Source: Anarhynchus alexandrinus (lineage: Eukaryota > Chordata > Aves > Charadriiformes > Charadriidae). Taken from it: a DNA stretch of 64,000 nucleotides. The notes beneath the pieces were generated by a model. The model was not told where the DNA came from, made no database searches, and saw nothing but the letters and a program-made list of their open reading frames with translations. Shown here in pieces: positions 11,121-25,008 of this stretch. The stretch is from contig VUYV01000324.1 of the NCBI GenBank assembly GCA_008711295.1, positions 188,128-252,127 on the forward strand, read 5' to 3'. A program made the translations under genes and the position numbers. Position 1 is the stretch's first letter, and every line of letters begins with the position of its first letter.

Positions 11121-13630
11121 CCATAACAGAGATCTCCATAACAGAGGTCTTCAAGAATAGGTTTTCAAAACCTGTCAGGTACAATAACAATTGTCCTTTT
11201 TGGGGTCAGGGATGCCACATATCTTCAGATCTCTTTCCAGACCTATCTGCCTGTAAATAGAAAATCACTGAACATCTCACATGACTACATTAAAAGGACA
11301 CTCATAACAATAAAAAATGTAGCATTCCTCACTACAAACAATTTCATTAAAAATGAATATTTTTTTATTATTATTCAGATTATAAATGGTTTAACTGCTG
11401 TATGGAAATCTACAATAGCGTGTCCTGGTTTGATGAAAGCTGCAGGTTTTTTTGACTGCTATGGACTGCGTGAGGAAGAAGAAAGTGAATTTACACTAGT
11501 CTTCTCCAGGAATGAAAAGCACCTGCACGGCCTGAGTTCAACTACTGAGCAGAAAAAACCTGCAAGCCCGCAGTTCTCATCAGCTGGAATGAAGCATCCG
11601 TTTTTCATTCACTGCTATTGAATTCTGCATCATCTCTTCCATAACTGACACTACCCCAGATAGGTCATCAATATTTCAATCCACAACAAAAGGTAATATA
11701 AAAAAGAGTAAGTATTAGGACTGAAGAACTAGACTTTCTTAAAAAGAAACAATTTCTACTCAGTCTAACAAGAAATGTTGTATTGTGGTCTCTCAACTAT
11801 ATCAGACAAATGGGTTGGAGGTTGGGTACAAAGGAATCCATTTCCTTTTCACAGCTACATACAAGCTGATGAACTCAAAAGGTCATACATCTTAAGCATA
11901 CGTATCTGTTACGCGTGTGTTAAGTAATCCTTTTTAGAATTCCTCACATGGGTAGAAATGGTGCATGAATCAGTGTCCTGGGAAACCAGATGGCATCTGG
12001 CTAATGGCATGGAGACAAAGCAGTCTAAGGAAAGCAGATGAAGGGAAAGGCGATACTATCTCCTGTTTGCAGACTCCTAAGGTATTTGAAATTATCTTAG
12101 TCATCCCAACACCTTAATATACTTATATTATGTTTTAAAAAAGAAAATTTAAAGAACAATATTTGCTTGTAAAATAATCCATGGATAGAGCTGGAGACTG
12201 GTGTCCTACAGCATTGCTGGAGCAGGGACTGACATCCAGGGCTAGGCTGAAATGGGACTTTTGGGCCTGTGGGCAGCATGGGGAGCAGCCCCAGGGAAAG
12301 ATCAGCAGAAATAGTCAGGCCCCTGTAGTGCCTTCAGTGCCTTGGCAAACATCTGAATAAAAATGGAGAGTAATTTCTTCAGCTGAGGTGTCGTCTTGAT
12401 AAAGTTAGTGAAGCTCTGCTAGATCTAGTTAATGATTCTCCTTTGTAAGTGCAAATCTCTGTTGCAGTTGTTGAGCATGTCACAGGGTTTTCTCAATTTG
12501 AACAGGTTGAAGCTTGTACTGTTTCAATCATGGAACAGTTTAAAGAACAAGCTGTGGTAGTATAGCAAAACAAGTTTTGTGAATTTGACTGCACAATCAA
12601 AAAGTACAAACTTGACGTCCTTTTCTCACTTTTACTGTAGGAACCATATTACTATAGGAAAATATTATAAAGTCAAAAAACCTCCATATTTATTCCCATT
12701 TATTTATTTCAAGAGTATAAAATATATTGCTAGCATTTTAATTGGAAAGTTAAGGATCAGAATAAATGAATAAATACAAATCTCTTCCACTAACAGTTTG
12801 CTAGATTTAAAACAAAACAAAACAAAACAAAACAACTTTCTATGCAAATGCATTTTTTTTCTCTTATCTACACTTCTCATTCACAGGTGTAAGCTCTCAG
12901 AAAGACAATTTGAAATTCTTTGTACAAATAAGTCTATAACCTTTCATAGTTATGTTAACATTCATAATCATGAGATTAATGGTCAAAATTAATGGTCACC
13001 AGTCAGATACGTCTGTAATTAAATAATTCAGTCACTAATATCTTTTGCCATTCAGAAGTACAAAATCTAAGCATACTATCAAGGTGTGGAAGCATCTCAA
13101 AAAAGATGAAAAAGAAAAAAAAGATAAAAATAACCCATGCATACTGTTTTCTAGTAGAAGGAGCAGAGAAGGGACTGCTAGGACATTATCAGATCCTGTG
13201 ACAGAAACATGGCCCTGCAGTGTTAAAAGGAAGGTAATCATACCTTCACCTACTCCTGCTTCAGTCACTATTCATGAATCAGGTAAGATGAAGTAAGTCT
13301 CCTATTCTGTCCTTATATTGTCAATAAAAGGAAAACATGAAAGCAAAATTACTTTGGCAAGGGGCATTCTGTTTGCAAACCGTACTGACCAAAAAATGCT
13401 TTGGGTAGTCTGGATGACTGTCTCTAGTAGTGAAGCCAACTGCACTCCATTAGTGACATGATCACCGTATCTTTCTTAATGCATAGATGAAATGTCCTGA
13501 CACTCCTTTGCCAAGGATTTTGAACTTGGCTCAGTAGACCTGCTCCTAATTCTTTCTGTGATGCTGACAGCACAGTATATTTACTTATTCCTTGTTTATC
13601 TTTCTTTTGCAATCTAACTGAAAGAAATAG
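11121..13630. other. Mostly unique DNA; simple repeats and a possible LTR edge
   Basis: Contains an (AAAAC)n microsatellite at about 12,808-12,836 and a GC-richer patch around 12,180-12,300. At 11,420 a TGTCCTGGTTTGATG motif resembles the start of an avian LTR, but no matching end was found. One open frame around 13,045-13,296 ends at a perfect splice-donor consensus and is treated as a finding, not a gene. Confidence 0.5.
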
Positions 13631-13685
13631 GATTACTTGGCTCATTCTGTGCAGAAGGTGGTTGCTCTGGGCACCTGTTTCAAGA
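13631..13685 (-). repeat. Dispersed repeat, copy 2 of an inverted pair
   Basis: The complement reads TGCCCAGAG, then CACCTTCTGCACAGAATGAG and CCAAGTAATC, matching 11,068-11,120 in the opposite orientation. Both copies even translate to a similar NHLLHR(T/M)SQVI string, a by-product of nucleotide similarity. The copies are about 2.5 kb apart. Confidence 0.7.
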
Positions 13686-16600
13686 CAATGACGTTTTCCT
13701 GTCTTTTGTTTACTATGGGAGTCACCTCCTAAGTTAAAATACCTCATTATCATTATGCTCTGAGAGAAAGTTTGTAGGGAGAGGTAGTAGCTGACAAACT
13801 AATAGAACTGGAAATAAGCTTTCAAGAACACAGCTTTTGCTTAGGTCTTGAATAAAAACAGCAATCTCACAAACTACCAACATGTTGAGCACAATTTTTC
13901 TGTGTTTAGCTTGATTGTGCTCATCAGTCAGACACTTTGAGTAAAAAGTTAAGAAGTAATGGCAGACCAGGGACCTGGGAAAAATGATAACGCTATTATT
14001 TTTCTGTATGACAAGAAAGAGAGATCATCTGTCCTGAGGAAGGAGGAAGTAAGGTGGAAAGTCTAAACTTAGGAAACAAACATTTCTAGTGAGTTGATTT
14101 TTTTCTGCTCCCCTAACATTAAACAGAGCTATGAATTTTAATTATCAGACTCTTTTGAAGATGTTCTGCTGAACTCCATTCAAGATCAGTACTGAGAAGT
14201 CAAATATTAAATAGATATTTTGTGAAAGATGTTCTCCCATTGGTAACAAGGCATCTCCACCCTTTATTGCTTTTTCTTAAAAAAAATAAATTGTTTATAA
14301 TGGTCATATAGTTTAATCCTCAACAAAATTATTCAAGGCACTATGTTGCATTGTCATACTTTGTATATACTGATTCTGAAAATGAGTTTAGTAAGATCAG
14401 GGATTGTTTGAGTGTTAGGAGAAAACTTTGTTCCAAGACATGATCTCCTTTCAGTGAACATTATCACCATTTGATTTCTTTTGGAGGAAATCCAGCACAC
14501 AGCATACAACTTAGGTTTAGCAAAAACATGGTTTTCTTTTGCACTTATGTCAGTTTACAGGAGTATTTCTTCAAAGGTGTTACTATAGAGAAAGACCTCT
14601 TATGAACAAAGCTACTTTTTAGACTTTTTAGACTTCTGAGAGAAACTAGCCCTAACTCTAGGATACGTCATCAGCACCAGTCAAAATTTGAAGAGTAACA
14701 TGCAAATTACTATGCATAGCATTGACAGACCAATACAAGAAGATTAAAAAAAAAAATTCTAATATATAGCTAGAGACTTAGATACCAGTACCTTTCATTT
14801 GAGGATAATACTCAACAACATAAGCCTTTTAGTTTAATTGTGTTTTGTTAATAGGTGAAACTAACCTCCTGGTCCTCGACAGCAATGTGGTGACTTTGTT
14901 ACTTTCAAAATAGATGCCAATAGCAATGTTACACAAATAATTAGTGTAGTCCTTGCCAATTAGCATCTTTTGAGAAAAAAAACTTTAATAATTTCACAAT
15001 CGTAATGTTCGTGTTAGGCGAAGTCTCTTGAAATTGTTAATCCCATTGGTGTTTTCAAGTCTTAAAGACTCAAACAAAGTAACACAAATCCTTTTGCCTT
15101 TTGAAAAAAAGGTTGTTTCAGATAAACAGTAAGCCAAAAACATTGTCATGACAGTGGACCTCTTCAAACCAAAATAAGGGGAAATGCATTAGAGGGTTTT
15201 AGTTTTGTTTTTAAAGTCCATAGAAAAATTAAAATCTAAAATATCAAGAAAGGTTAAGTCAAAATAAGGTCATCAAGGAATCCCACTAAAATAAAAAGAG
15301 AAGGAAAATACAACTGCATGTTGTACTTCTTTTTTAAAGTAAATATAAAATATAAATAAAGCAGATTTTTTTCTTGTGAAAATTTGTATTTTTAATTTTT
15401 CAATTGATGATATTTCTCATCAAGGTAAAGATTTCTTTAGAAATAAAATTTCAGCAGTTCAGATTTCTATAAAACACATTTGTTATGAGAGATTGGGATA
15501 AATGCCTGCTTAAATATAAGCACTGGGTTTTTTTTATTTTTTTCTCTCACTGCTTGCAAACATCCAAATATGTTCAGGAAAAAAAAAAAGTACTTAAACT
15601 ATTCTAATAAATTCTACAAGCCTTTTCATTATAAGTGTTCTCATCAGTGAGTTTATTTAGTGATTTAAGGGGTAGCATTTTCATTTATGTTTATTGGCAT
15701 TAGTAGTTTTTTGTTGTATTATTTTTTTTTCCCTTTACTGAATGTATTTCATCAAGTTAAACTGAAAGCCTGTGTTCTTGCAAACACAGTAAATAAAGAA
15801 TTTACATTAATGTTTCAGTTCAAATCAGGACTATAATTTTGAATTTAATCTCCTAATTATCCTCACTTATCACACACGCTTAAGTTCACATCACAGAGTG
15901 GTTTCAGAGAGTTTCAGCTGGATTCATTTTGGATGAAAGTGAGGCCAAACACAGAACAGAAACACTTCTAGTATTGTCTAACAGCTAAAATTGCTTTAAC
16001 CTAGGGGACCAATCCAGAAATAGCAAAAGTAAAACCTCATACTGTATAGACATTGGATCCTTAGTACTTACTGTTTCAGTCCGAAGGCTAGCACCCACCA
16101 ACAGCCACTACTTATTAGTGTAGACATACGCACTAAATACTCCAAGTAGAAAGCTGGCAGGGAAAGAACAGAATGTCCACTTGATGTATAATTCACTCAA
16201 ATGGAAATAACTTTAAAATCCTTTCCATAATCCTGATGCAAGTATGCATCTGCAGAATTTGTATTAGGGCTTAATGTTGCCATGCAAGCAAAAGGAAAGG
16301 AATCCTTATTTGGGTGTTTTGAAAAGGGTTTGGGACCACTATATTCCATCATCCAACCCTGAGTGTATTTGGAATCATGCTTTTCAAAGATAATATTTGC
16401 TTATTCTGTCTTGTAGCAGAGTCAGCCCTTACTTTTAACCTGCCTATTGAGAAAATCGTGTCCTAGCTGCTTGTTCGCCACATTTAAAATGACCTGCAGA
16501 TTAAGTGTATGAGCTCCTTGGCCTCTTGAATAGTGGAATCATATGATTCAATAACACTGGAAAATTATTTCTTAGGTGTCGTTATTTTTTATTTTTTTTT

Positions 16601-19600
16601 TCTATACAGTTTAGGAATTTGTTTAGTACCTTTCATGGGTTACAAATAAACAGAGCTTCAAGATCAGTTTGAGCCATAAAAAAAACCAAAATAAAACAAA
16701 ACAAAACAAAGCCCTCCAAAAGTACATCATGTAGGGCAAAGAATAAAAGGAAGAAAATCTAGATGTATTCTTTTCATATCTATGTTTTAACTGTTCAAAT
16801 TTTACTAAGTTCAGTTGTCCTAGTTATTGATATTTCCTGGTGAAAATAATTATTGCAAACAGCCAAACTTCTGTATTATACTTCTGGAATATACTTCTGG
16901 ATTATAATTCTGTAATGTGCTTTTTCTGCTTGAGCTTCATATCTATTTCTTGTTATCAGCCTGAGCAATATCTTTTCCCTCTGAATAAACTTTTAGTGAT
17001 TTTAGCATTACTCTCTTGTAGGCTTGCCCAGAAGTGGAACTTTCAAATAAAGGCATTCTCTTCTCTGATAAGGCACTCCGTCTTTAAGTAGTATTATTGC
17101 TGTCCTCTCTTTGTTTGCTTTTTTCTTTAATCACATCCTTTCATTTATGTGCGTACAATCAGGCAGCATAATACTAATCAGGTAAACTGTAGGTGATAAG
17201 TGTGCTAAAACAGAATGCATTCTCCCCTTTGTTTTTATATAGTCTCTTTCCTTACACTGGGGCTGAATAGCAATTTCAGTATTTGGAAAGGTATTCTACT
17301 GTTAAATTACAGGAGCGACACACAACAAAGTCCTTAAATTGTTATTATGGAAGATATAGAGCATATATAAATATCGAATACTGCTAGCAGAAAAGCCTTC
17401 CAACACGCACAGCTGGAATCAGCAGGCAAAAGATACTCAGGATAACACGTTGCAAACTAAGCAGTGATTTATCCCCCTTTGAGACTCTTGGGAATAGGGT
17501 TTTAGTAACAGCGTGGCAATATATGTACAACTGAAATACATTATTTTCTTATTTTCCCCTCTTTTCTCTAGCTTCATATATTCTTCCCCTTCTAGAGCAG
17601 ACATACTAAGGGTTCTAGTTCAGTAAGGCAATTCATCAGGTGCCTACGTATAAATACTTGATTTATCCCACTGAAGACTACTGGTGTATTTAAAATTAGG
17701 CACCTGCTGAAGAAACATGTTGAATTAGGGCCTGAGTGATTGCACATGCAAATTGTAATTGATATCAACAGCAATGATAGGAATCCATCTTGGCAGCCGG
17801 CTGGTTCGTCTATGCCTGAAAGCTTCTTCTGATTATTATACCCATTTTATAAATGCAGACAAGTCACTTGTTTTGGACATGATAACTAAGCTTTGAGTAA
17901 GAAATATTGATTCCAGAATCATTGCACCCCAGATTTCTATTTTGAAGAATAAGAAAATCAGTACAACTCTTAATATAAAGGTACGTTACAAATATTCTCT
18001 GGGTTTCAGCAAATGACGCTGCATGAAAATATAGCATATAACAAGTGAAATAGTATGCCACAAGCCAGCATCCAAATATTTACAATGAGTTACCATTAGC
18101 ATGTTAACATCTATTTCAGTACCTTTATACATTAAGAGGGTCTAAACCCCAAGAATTTTAAACAGATTTTAAAGGCTGATTTGAACCACTGCAGATACAT
18201 AGGGGAACATCTGAACTGGCAGAGAAAATGCTTGCAATTAGGCAATTTTAGAAGGAAGCACCTGAAAAACTCATCTCAACTCCTATCAAATTACATATTT
18301 CATATTGTAACCTTGCTGAGATGAGGAATGTTTGGATGGCACATGGAGGTAGGAGGTATGGAACAATTTACAAACACATGCTGCCTTCAAATTATAACAC
18401 TCTCCTACTAAGTAATTATTTGCACATTGTCTCTGTCAGTATTGATTACACTAAATATGTTATTAAAAGACTGCATTTTCTGAGAAGGAGAAGAACATGG
18501 GTCAGTGGATAAGCTTTTCATCTGTAGAAACAGAAGTTCATTGTGTGAGCGTTTGGAAATGAATATTAATTTGTTGCACTTTGGTTGAAATTTAACTATA
18601 GCGTAGAATCCCTACACAGTCGAAATTATTGGCTAGAAATAGGCTTTTGAAATGACTGTAAGGTTATGAGGTAAATAATAAGTACAGAAATGCATGACAT
18701 ACAGATTAACTGTATATTTCTGAGAGATTAAGAAATGTGAAATAGCATTTGCAGAACTGATGATCTCTAAAATCTATTTTAAAGCATACAGTTTTATTTT
18801 CTGTCCAATTATTTGTGTCTAGGTTAACCTCTGACATGAATGCTGAACCCCTTTTCCTTATACCTCACTAAATTTAAGATAAGTTAGTTCATTGAATTCA
18901 ATAAAGCTAAAATTTCATCTCAGGGAAATAAAAAACCAATTTATTCAAGCTGTCCATCATGACTGTAGTAATTAGGTGTATTTTGTATTTAGGTTTAAAA
19001 AAATAGAAAAACATTCTCCAGCTGTCTTCATTTAACTATTGCCCCTTCTTTTCAATATGAAACAAAGCCAGTTTTGATGACTGTTGATTAGGAATCAACT
19101 GTCTATGAAGCTTGTAAAGCTCCTGATACAGTGAAAATTTTGTGGAAGTTTTGTGTAGAACATTGCATACAGGTAGTACATCACAAGAAATTATGCACAC
19201 ATTATTCCCTATAAATAATCTTCCTCCAATGATAAGAAAAGTAATTTACATCCTTAGAAGTGTGTTATTTTTACAAAAGAGCAGTTATCTGAACTCAGCC
19301 CACATATCTCTAATAGAGTACCTAATTTTTATTAAGGTCAGTGGTACTATTAGTACATACAAGTAAAATCAATACTTGTGGGCAGTTACACACTATGATG
19401 CATATGGCTGTCTGAATGCCAGGTACATATTCTGTCCCACTGCGTAAACACGAGTGCATGTTGACACCTGTATGCAACATATCCTCTGTGTGCCTGTTGT
19501 CTCTGGAAGAAGGTTCTAGGATGTGCCAGGGTAGTTCCATGGATCACTCAAAAGGTGACTGTTGAGCAAATCTACCCTAAAATGTAGACAATGTCATGAA

Positions 19601-22133
19601 ATTCAGAGACTCTTGAAAATCCTCTGTGTGCAGCTTATCTTATGTGAAAGACATGTCTAACTTTATTGGAACTTGGTCTTTTGTCCTCGAAAGTCAGTGC
19701 ATTCTGGGAGAGGGGGAGAGAATATAAATACGCTTCAACCACTGCTTCATTTGGGCTTCCCACTCAATTAAATTACATTAGTTCCAAGTTGCTTTTCTAA
19801 CTACTTCAGACAGAATAATTCCCTGAAACTGCCCTCTAAGACTGAACAATTGCAGCCTAGGAATACCCCAACAACAGAGTTGATCAGAAAAACTCCAAGG
19901 AATATCAGTAGATTTAGCAGAAAGTGCCAAGTATTTGAAAGTGAAATCTTTACCAGAAACACAGTTAGACATTTTTAGAAGCAAAACACTGCATGGTGTG
20001 ACAGAGCTCACCTGTTTACCATTTAAAAAAATTATACTTTTCTATTAAGTAGAAGTTGAAATCCAAATTATTTGTTCAACATCTTGGTAATTGAAGATTC
20101 AGATCAGAAACTATTTTAAGTTTTGCTTTACAAGGAATTTTCACTTTTATTGTGTTCATGTTCTGGGTTAGCATTAAAAAAAAAAAAAAGGATAAAGCTG
20201 CTGCCTAGTTGATATAAATAACCATCATATTTTATCCAAAGAGATGAAGACAAGAGGATGCACCATGCGTACCATTGTGGAAGACTGCTTGGAAGATGGA
20301 AAAATGATATTGTGTTGTGGTCACCTTGACTCACATTATTTCTTGTTAATTCTCGATAGCACACAAGTATTAGCAAGTTAGAATTTAATCTAACAGTTTA
20401 TCCTGTTCAATATAGATTTACAACCGAACACTTGTCAAGTGAAGCATTAAGTCTTAGTAATTACCAAACACATATTTAATATTTATTGTTCCTCAATATT
20501 TGCTTAATATGGCTCATGTTATCAACAGGTACTAACATACATGTTATAGAATAAAACAAATCCATTTTAAAGTGAATCAATAATGCTAGTTAACAAATAA
20601 TCTATGAAATTCCTCCTTCATGTATGTTTTCATTTAATGAGGAAAATGGATTGCAGTGAACAGCAACAGAAAATACCTGATTCTGAGCTGATTAACAATT
20701 TCATCACATATGTTAACCAGATTTGTTTATAAAACAGGTAATGGTCAAAGCGACCTACCTGTAATGCTTATCTGTTCTTGATTATAAGTACCAAAACTCT
20801 CCCAAGACTTGGGCATCTGACTGTGACAGAAACAAATAATGTAGCTGTAGGTACTTGATCAAAACTCAAATCTCACCCAAAGACACATCAACAGCTTCTG
20901 AACTGATTAAAACTGAATTGTGTCATCTCCTCAGGAAATCCCTACACCTTATGGTTCTTGACTAAAACTCTAGAGAGCACAACACAGTTTTTGCAGTTTG
21001 TGTAGATATTAATATTTTTTCTCCCAGAGTAACATTTGGTAACATTTCAAATTGTTACCAAAATGTGGTAACATTTCCATTCTGCACACAAAAACCCTAA
21101 ACGTTCCTGATGTTTATATATAAATACTTCAAGTTTTCATCAATTTCTGTGAAGAATGCACATTTGCTTCCCTACTTTGTGTATTAATATTCTTAAGGCA
21201 CTAATTCTTCACAGTTGTTTCTTCATTGTATACATCATTGTTGTTTTCAGTACCTTCAAAAGTCTCTGTATCCATCAACTGCAGCTGAAACAAAACACAT
21301 TATTATTTTAAAGCCCCACTGGCACGAATGCCCTACCCACGTGACCTGCCACCAGAAATGACAAGAATACACTTTAGTAGCCTTTGTCCTGAGACTACCA
21401 TAGTTTTTACCTCATAAAACCTAACTGTTTAAAAGTCTTACTTTAGTAGAATGTAGGGCTATCTCTGTCCACACTATGTGTAATTCAAAAGCATTTTGGT
21501 AATTTGTTGCAGTGGTGATACAAAGGCTAAAAAGCAATAAGTCCACAGTATTAAATCTTAATCATTTATGTTTCAATGTCTATATTAATTCTATTTAGTC
21601 ATGATGACTTTTCCAGTTTGATAGAAGTCTAGAGACAGTGTGATAAAAATACAGGATGAAGAAATCATGTCATATAAAAGAATCAAAGGCCAATTTACCC
21701 TTATATACTTGAATCTGACAGTAGCCAGTAACATTAGAGGAAGACTGTGCACACATCACAAGTGCATAGCAGTGGGTTTTTTTAATGTGGTTTTTCAGTA
21801 TATACCAATTTTTTATTATAGAGATTTTTCGGACTCACAGATTGTAATCTTAAAGTTTAACACTAGTTAATAGACTTATATTTCCTAAATTTGCCTAATT
21901 ATATTTTTAACTCATGCCTACTTTTGGCAACCATAACATCCTGCAGCAGTGTTTTCTATTGTTTAGTTATAAACAGTATTCCATCTGATTAATTTGAATC
22001 TGATACCATTTAATGCCCTTAGGTGCATACATTTAAAAATAAAATCAAGTTTTACTATATCCATTTAAAATAAGAAAATTATAACCCATTATTCATGATG
22101 TGGGTTCATAATGGAGAATTATGATTCTCTGGG
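13686..22133. other. AT-rich unique DNA, no gene seen
   Basis: Over 8 kb of AT-rich sequence with only short microsatellites, such as the CAAAA-rich tract near 16,680-16,712. A small inverted repeat (GTTACCA...TGGTAAC) lies at 21,054-21,072. A TATA-like TATAAATA at about 19,724 follows a TTCTGGGAGAGG motif, with no supporting transcript structure. No exon or transposon is supportable. Confidence 0.55.
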
Positions 22134-22188
22134 GTTTTTTTGTTTGTTTTTTTTTTTTTTTTTTTTTTTCTTTTTTTNTTTTTTTTTT
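22134..22188. repeat. Poly-T tract containing an ambiguous base
   Basis: About 55 bases almost entirely T, interrupted by two G and one C and an N at 22,178, the only N in the window. It probably marks assembly uncertainty, so the true length is unknown. Confidence 0.9.
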
Positions 22189-23878
22189 ATGTAGTCTTCT
22201 CATTTCATGTTAATTTGTTTGACTTTTTGACCACTGAGTTAGTATTTTCAGTTAAATCTCCTCAGTAATTCTAAGATCTCCTTCTGGAAAAGTAATAGAT
22301 AATTTCCAGGATATCATTTTGTACAGATGTTTTAGGGTTGCTTTTTCACATGTGAATCACTTTGCAGCTATTGATACTGAATTTAGTCTGCCAATTTACT
22401 GCCTATCACAATAAGATCCTCCTTTTCACAGCACCTACTTTATTCGCACATTGTAAGTGCCTAAAATATCTATTTTACAAGGTCCAAAAATAATCCCATA
22501 AAGGTATCAAATACATTAACTTAAAAAGTATGCAAAGGTATGTATGCCTCGATATATTACAAAAATGATTACTTAATATCTGACTGTAGACTGCTTTTAT
22601 AGTCAATGGAATGCAATAAGTTGCTATTTTTATTGGCCATCTATCCTCTCCTAGACATCTATCTTAAAATGAAGGGAATCTCCTGCTTGATTGGCTAGTT
22701 GTCATTAATTATATTGAGAATACATGTTCTTCATCTTGGAAAAGTGCATAGCTTTCAGATGGCTGAAGTTAGAATTCTGTCATTTTTCTTTCAGTTCTTA
22801 AGTCTTCTTACTAAATGAATTGTCTGCCAATGCTAACAAGAACATAGACCCACAAGCCAGAGGATAAGAACTCTTCTGGTCTACAAGGCATGAAAAACAT
22901 ATGGGCATGATACAAGCAGTCTAAGGTTTTTGTACAAACTCAGATGGATGAAACTAGTCAAGATGAAGAGAATGGTGAGACTGGGAAAGAAACAGAGAAA
23001 TCTTTTTTTGCGATGTACAGCACCCTGCACATAGGTGGTGTGAGAATACTCTCATATAATTGTGTTTTAATGTTCAAGTGTTCAAATTTCTCATGGTGAC
23101 TTTGTATCATTAACTTCCACTAAAAGGCAATTTAGAGAATCACTTACAACTCCCTTGGATGTGAAACATAAGGGAAATATGGAAAAGGAAAATTACTTTC
23201 AAAATATACAGTACAAGGAATATGAGATACAAAGGTTAAGTTGACTGTAGAAGAGGTGACTGTACCTAGAAAATATTTGCACTGTCTAGATTTTTGCATG
23301 TCTGTAGAATAATGACACTGCATTTGCATGGAATGGGAAGTAAAAAAAGTTTCCCTATTTACAAGTCTCTCCAGCTTTTCATATTTATGTTAATATTTGG
23401 GACAGGCAATGTCTTAGAACTACAAACACTTCCAGTCTGAGATTTGATATTCATGTACAAAATCAAATGTTTGATATCCTAACCACATCTCTTTAATAGA
23501 CATAATCGTGGACGGAATCTTTTTGGTGCTGTTAATTTCCTAATTATTTACCTAAACCTAATGATGATGTGTGGAAATTGCAAGAAATTTGCACTTCTGA
23601 TGCTTTTTATGCAAACAAGAAGAGCTAATGTGTCTCCTTTTTTGGAAAAGATCCAGAATGGAATATTGAATCTAGCCACCTCCTTGCCATATAATTTTGA
23701 GGGCATTTAGTCGAAATATTGATCTGAAGTGTATGACTTCTAGATATACATTTTCTTCTGTTTGTCATCTATATGGATATGATGGTGATTTTAACTACAT
23801 GTATATCCATAGAGTGATAAGTGTAGCATTAGGTTACATAATTAAAGACTTGTCTCCACACACTAGAAAGAGCCCATT
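22189..23878. other. AT-rich unique DNA, no gene seen
   Basis: No open frame, RNA gene or repeat family that I can support. Confidence 0.6.
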
Positions 23879-25008
23879 TGTATGACAGCAGGCAGGGGCA
23901 CACCAATACCCCAGTCAGAGACATGAGTCACACCTCTGAACCCCCAGAGCTGTCCCAGAGGACCCTCAGCCCCAGAGGTCAAGGGACACCCTGCACCATA
24001 AGTCAGCGGGGGAGGCTCCCTGGGGCATCTAACAAAGGGGAGACGCTGTCCAGGGGTATGGAGCTCATCATGGGAAGAGCATTTTAGGATTGGACATAGG
24101 GATGGGTTGATACAGTTTGGGAAGGAAAAAGTGTGGGGAAATAGAGGGATAATGTGATAGAAGGGGCAGGTTGAACGTAAATAGAGGCTGGTCAATACAT
24201 TTATGTGTGATCAACACAATATGTCCTTTCTTCTCATTAAACTTAATTTCTACGGTTTTTTTCTTGGTAAGGTACTGTCTATTCTGCATACACATGTATA
24301 CATGGAGGTCTAGCAACTAGAGTACTAGGTGGGACCATGGGTCACAGGCTCCCTTGTGTCTGGGTGCCAGCAACTGAAGAGAAATTGCAATGCATGCGTA
24401 CTGTGTGGGTATATATGTCAATGCATGTAATTGCCAGTGGACATCAAGGTGGCCTAGCTGGCAAGTAAAATATGAGACTTGGGAGCCAGGATTTAAAGTC
24501 ACCATAAGTTGTTGGCTACTGGAAAGACTAGCAGATCCAAGCTAGCTACTGAGGAGACTGTAAGGTCTAGAGGTCAACAGGAAGACCCATTTGCATGTGT
24601 CTGTGCATTACTCAGTTGGAGACCAGAGAATACAGAGATCAGCTGCTGGATAGACTAAGCATCTAAGGCCAGCTGCAGGAGAGATCCCTATTATATATAC
24701 ACATACATATACATATACGTATTTTCCATTAATGGGCATTCATCCTGAGCAGCCAGAAAGGGAACAAGATCAGGCTGTTACTGCTGTTTGTGTTTGTCTA
24801 AATGCTGTGCATTTCATCTGTGTTGGTCTGTGTGGCCAGCCATGTGTATATGCATATATGTATTGTGTGTATGTATGCATGTGTTCTTGCTAGTGATGCA
24901 CTCTCAACGTCATTACTCATTATTAACAGCACCTTGGGACATAGGGCTGCTTCAGCCTCGTGTTTATTGGGCTACTGCATTCGGTAACTCCTAGAAGTAA
25001 GCATGACA
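23879..25008. mobile_element. Unassigned GC-richer island, possibly an LTR or other retroelement piece
   Basis: The composition changes abruptly at about 23,880. A GC-rich first 200 bases (with AGGGGCACACC and CCCCAGAGGTCAAGGG) is followed by mixed sequence, degenerate ~30-bp units (24,508-24,690), alternating TA/CA and TG tracts (24,694-24,722 and 24,840-24,880), and a final segment ending GCATGACA. It begins TGTATGACAG, so TG...CA termini typical of LTRs are possible. I found no matching flanking duplication and no retroviral coding sequence. The assignment is tentative. Confidence 0.35.
24508..24690. repeat. Degenerate ~30-bp tandem-like units
   Basis: Related blocks follow one another: GGCTACTGGAAAGACTAGCAG, AGCTACTGAGGAGACTGTAAG, CAGCTGCTGGATAGACTAAGC and CAGCTGCAGGAGAGATCC. 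They share GCT(A/G)C(T/A)G plus a GAGACT-like core, with variable spacers (TCCAAGCTA, TCTAGAGGTCA, TCTAAGGC). The array is imperfect and spacing varies, so this is an old, diverged tandem or shuffled repeat. Confidence 0.6.

Noticed and set aside
19680..19760. Promoter-like TTCTGGGAGAGG plus TATAAATA
   Set aside because: No open frame, CpG enrichment or transcript signal follows; such motifs are common by chance in AT-rich DNA.
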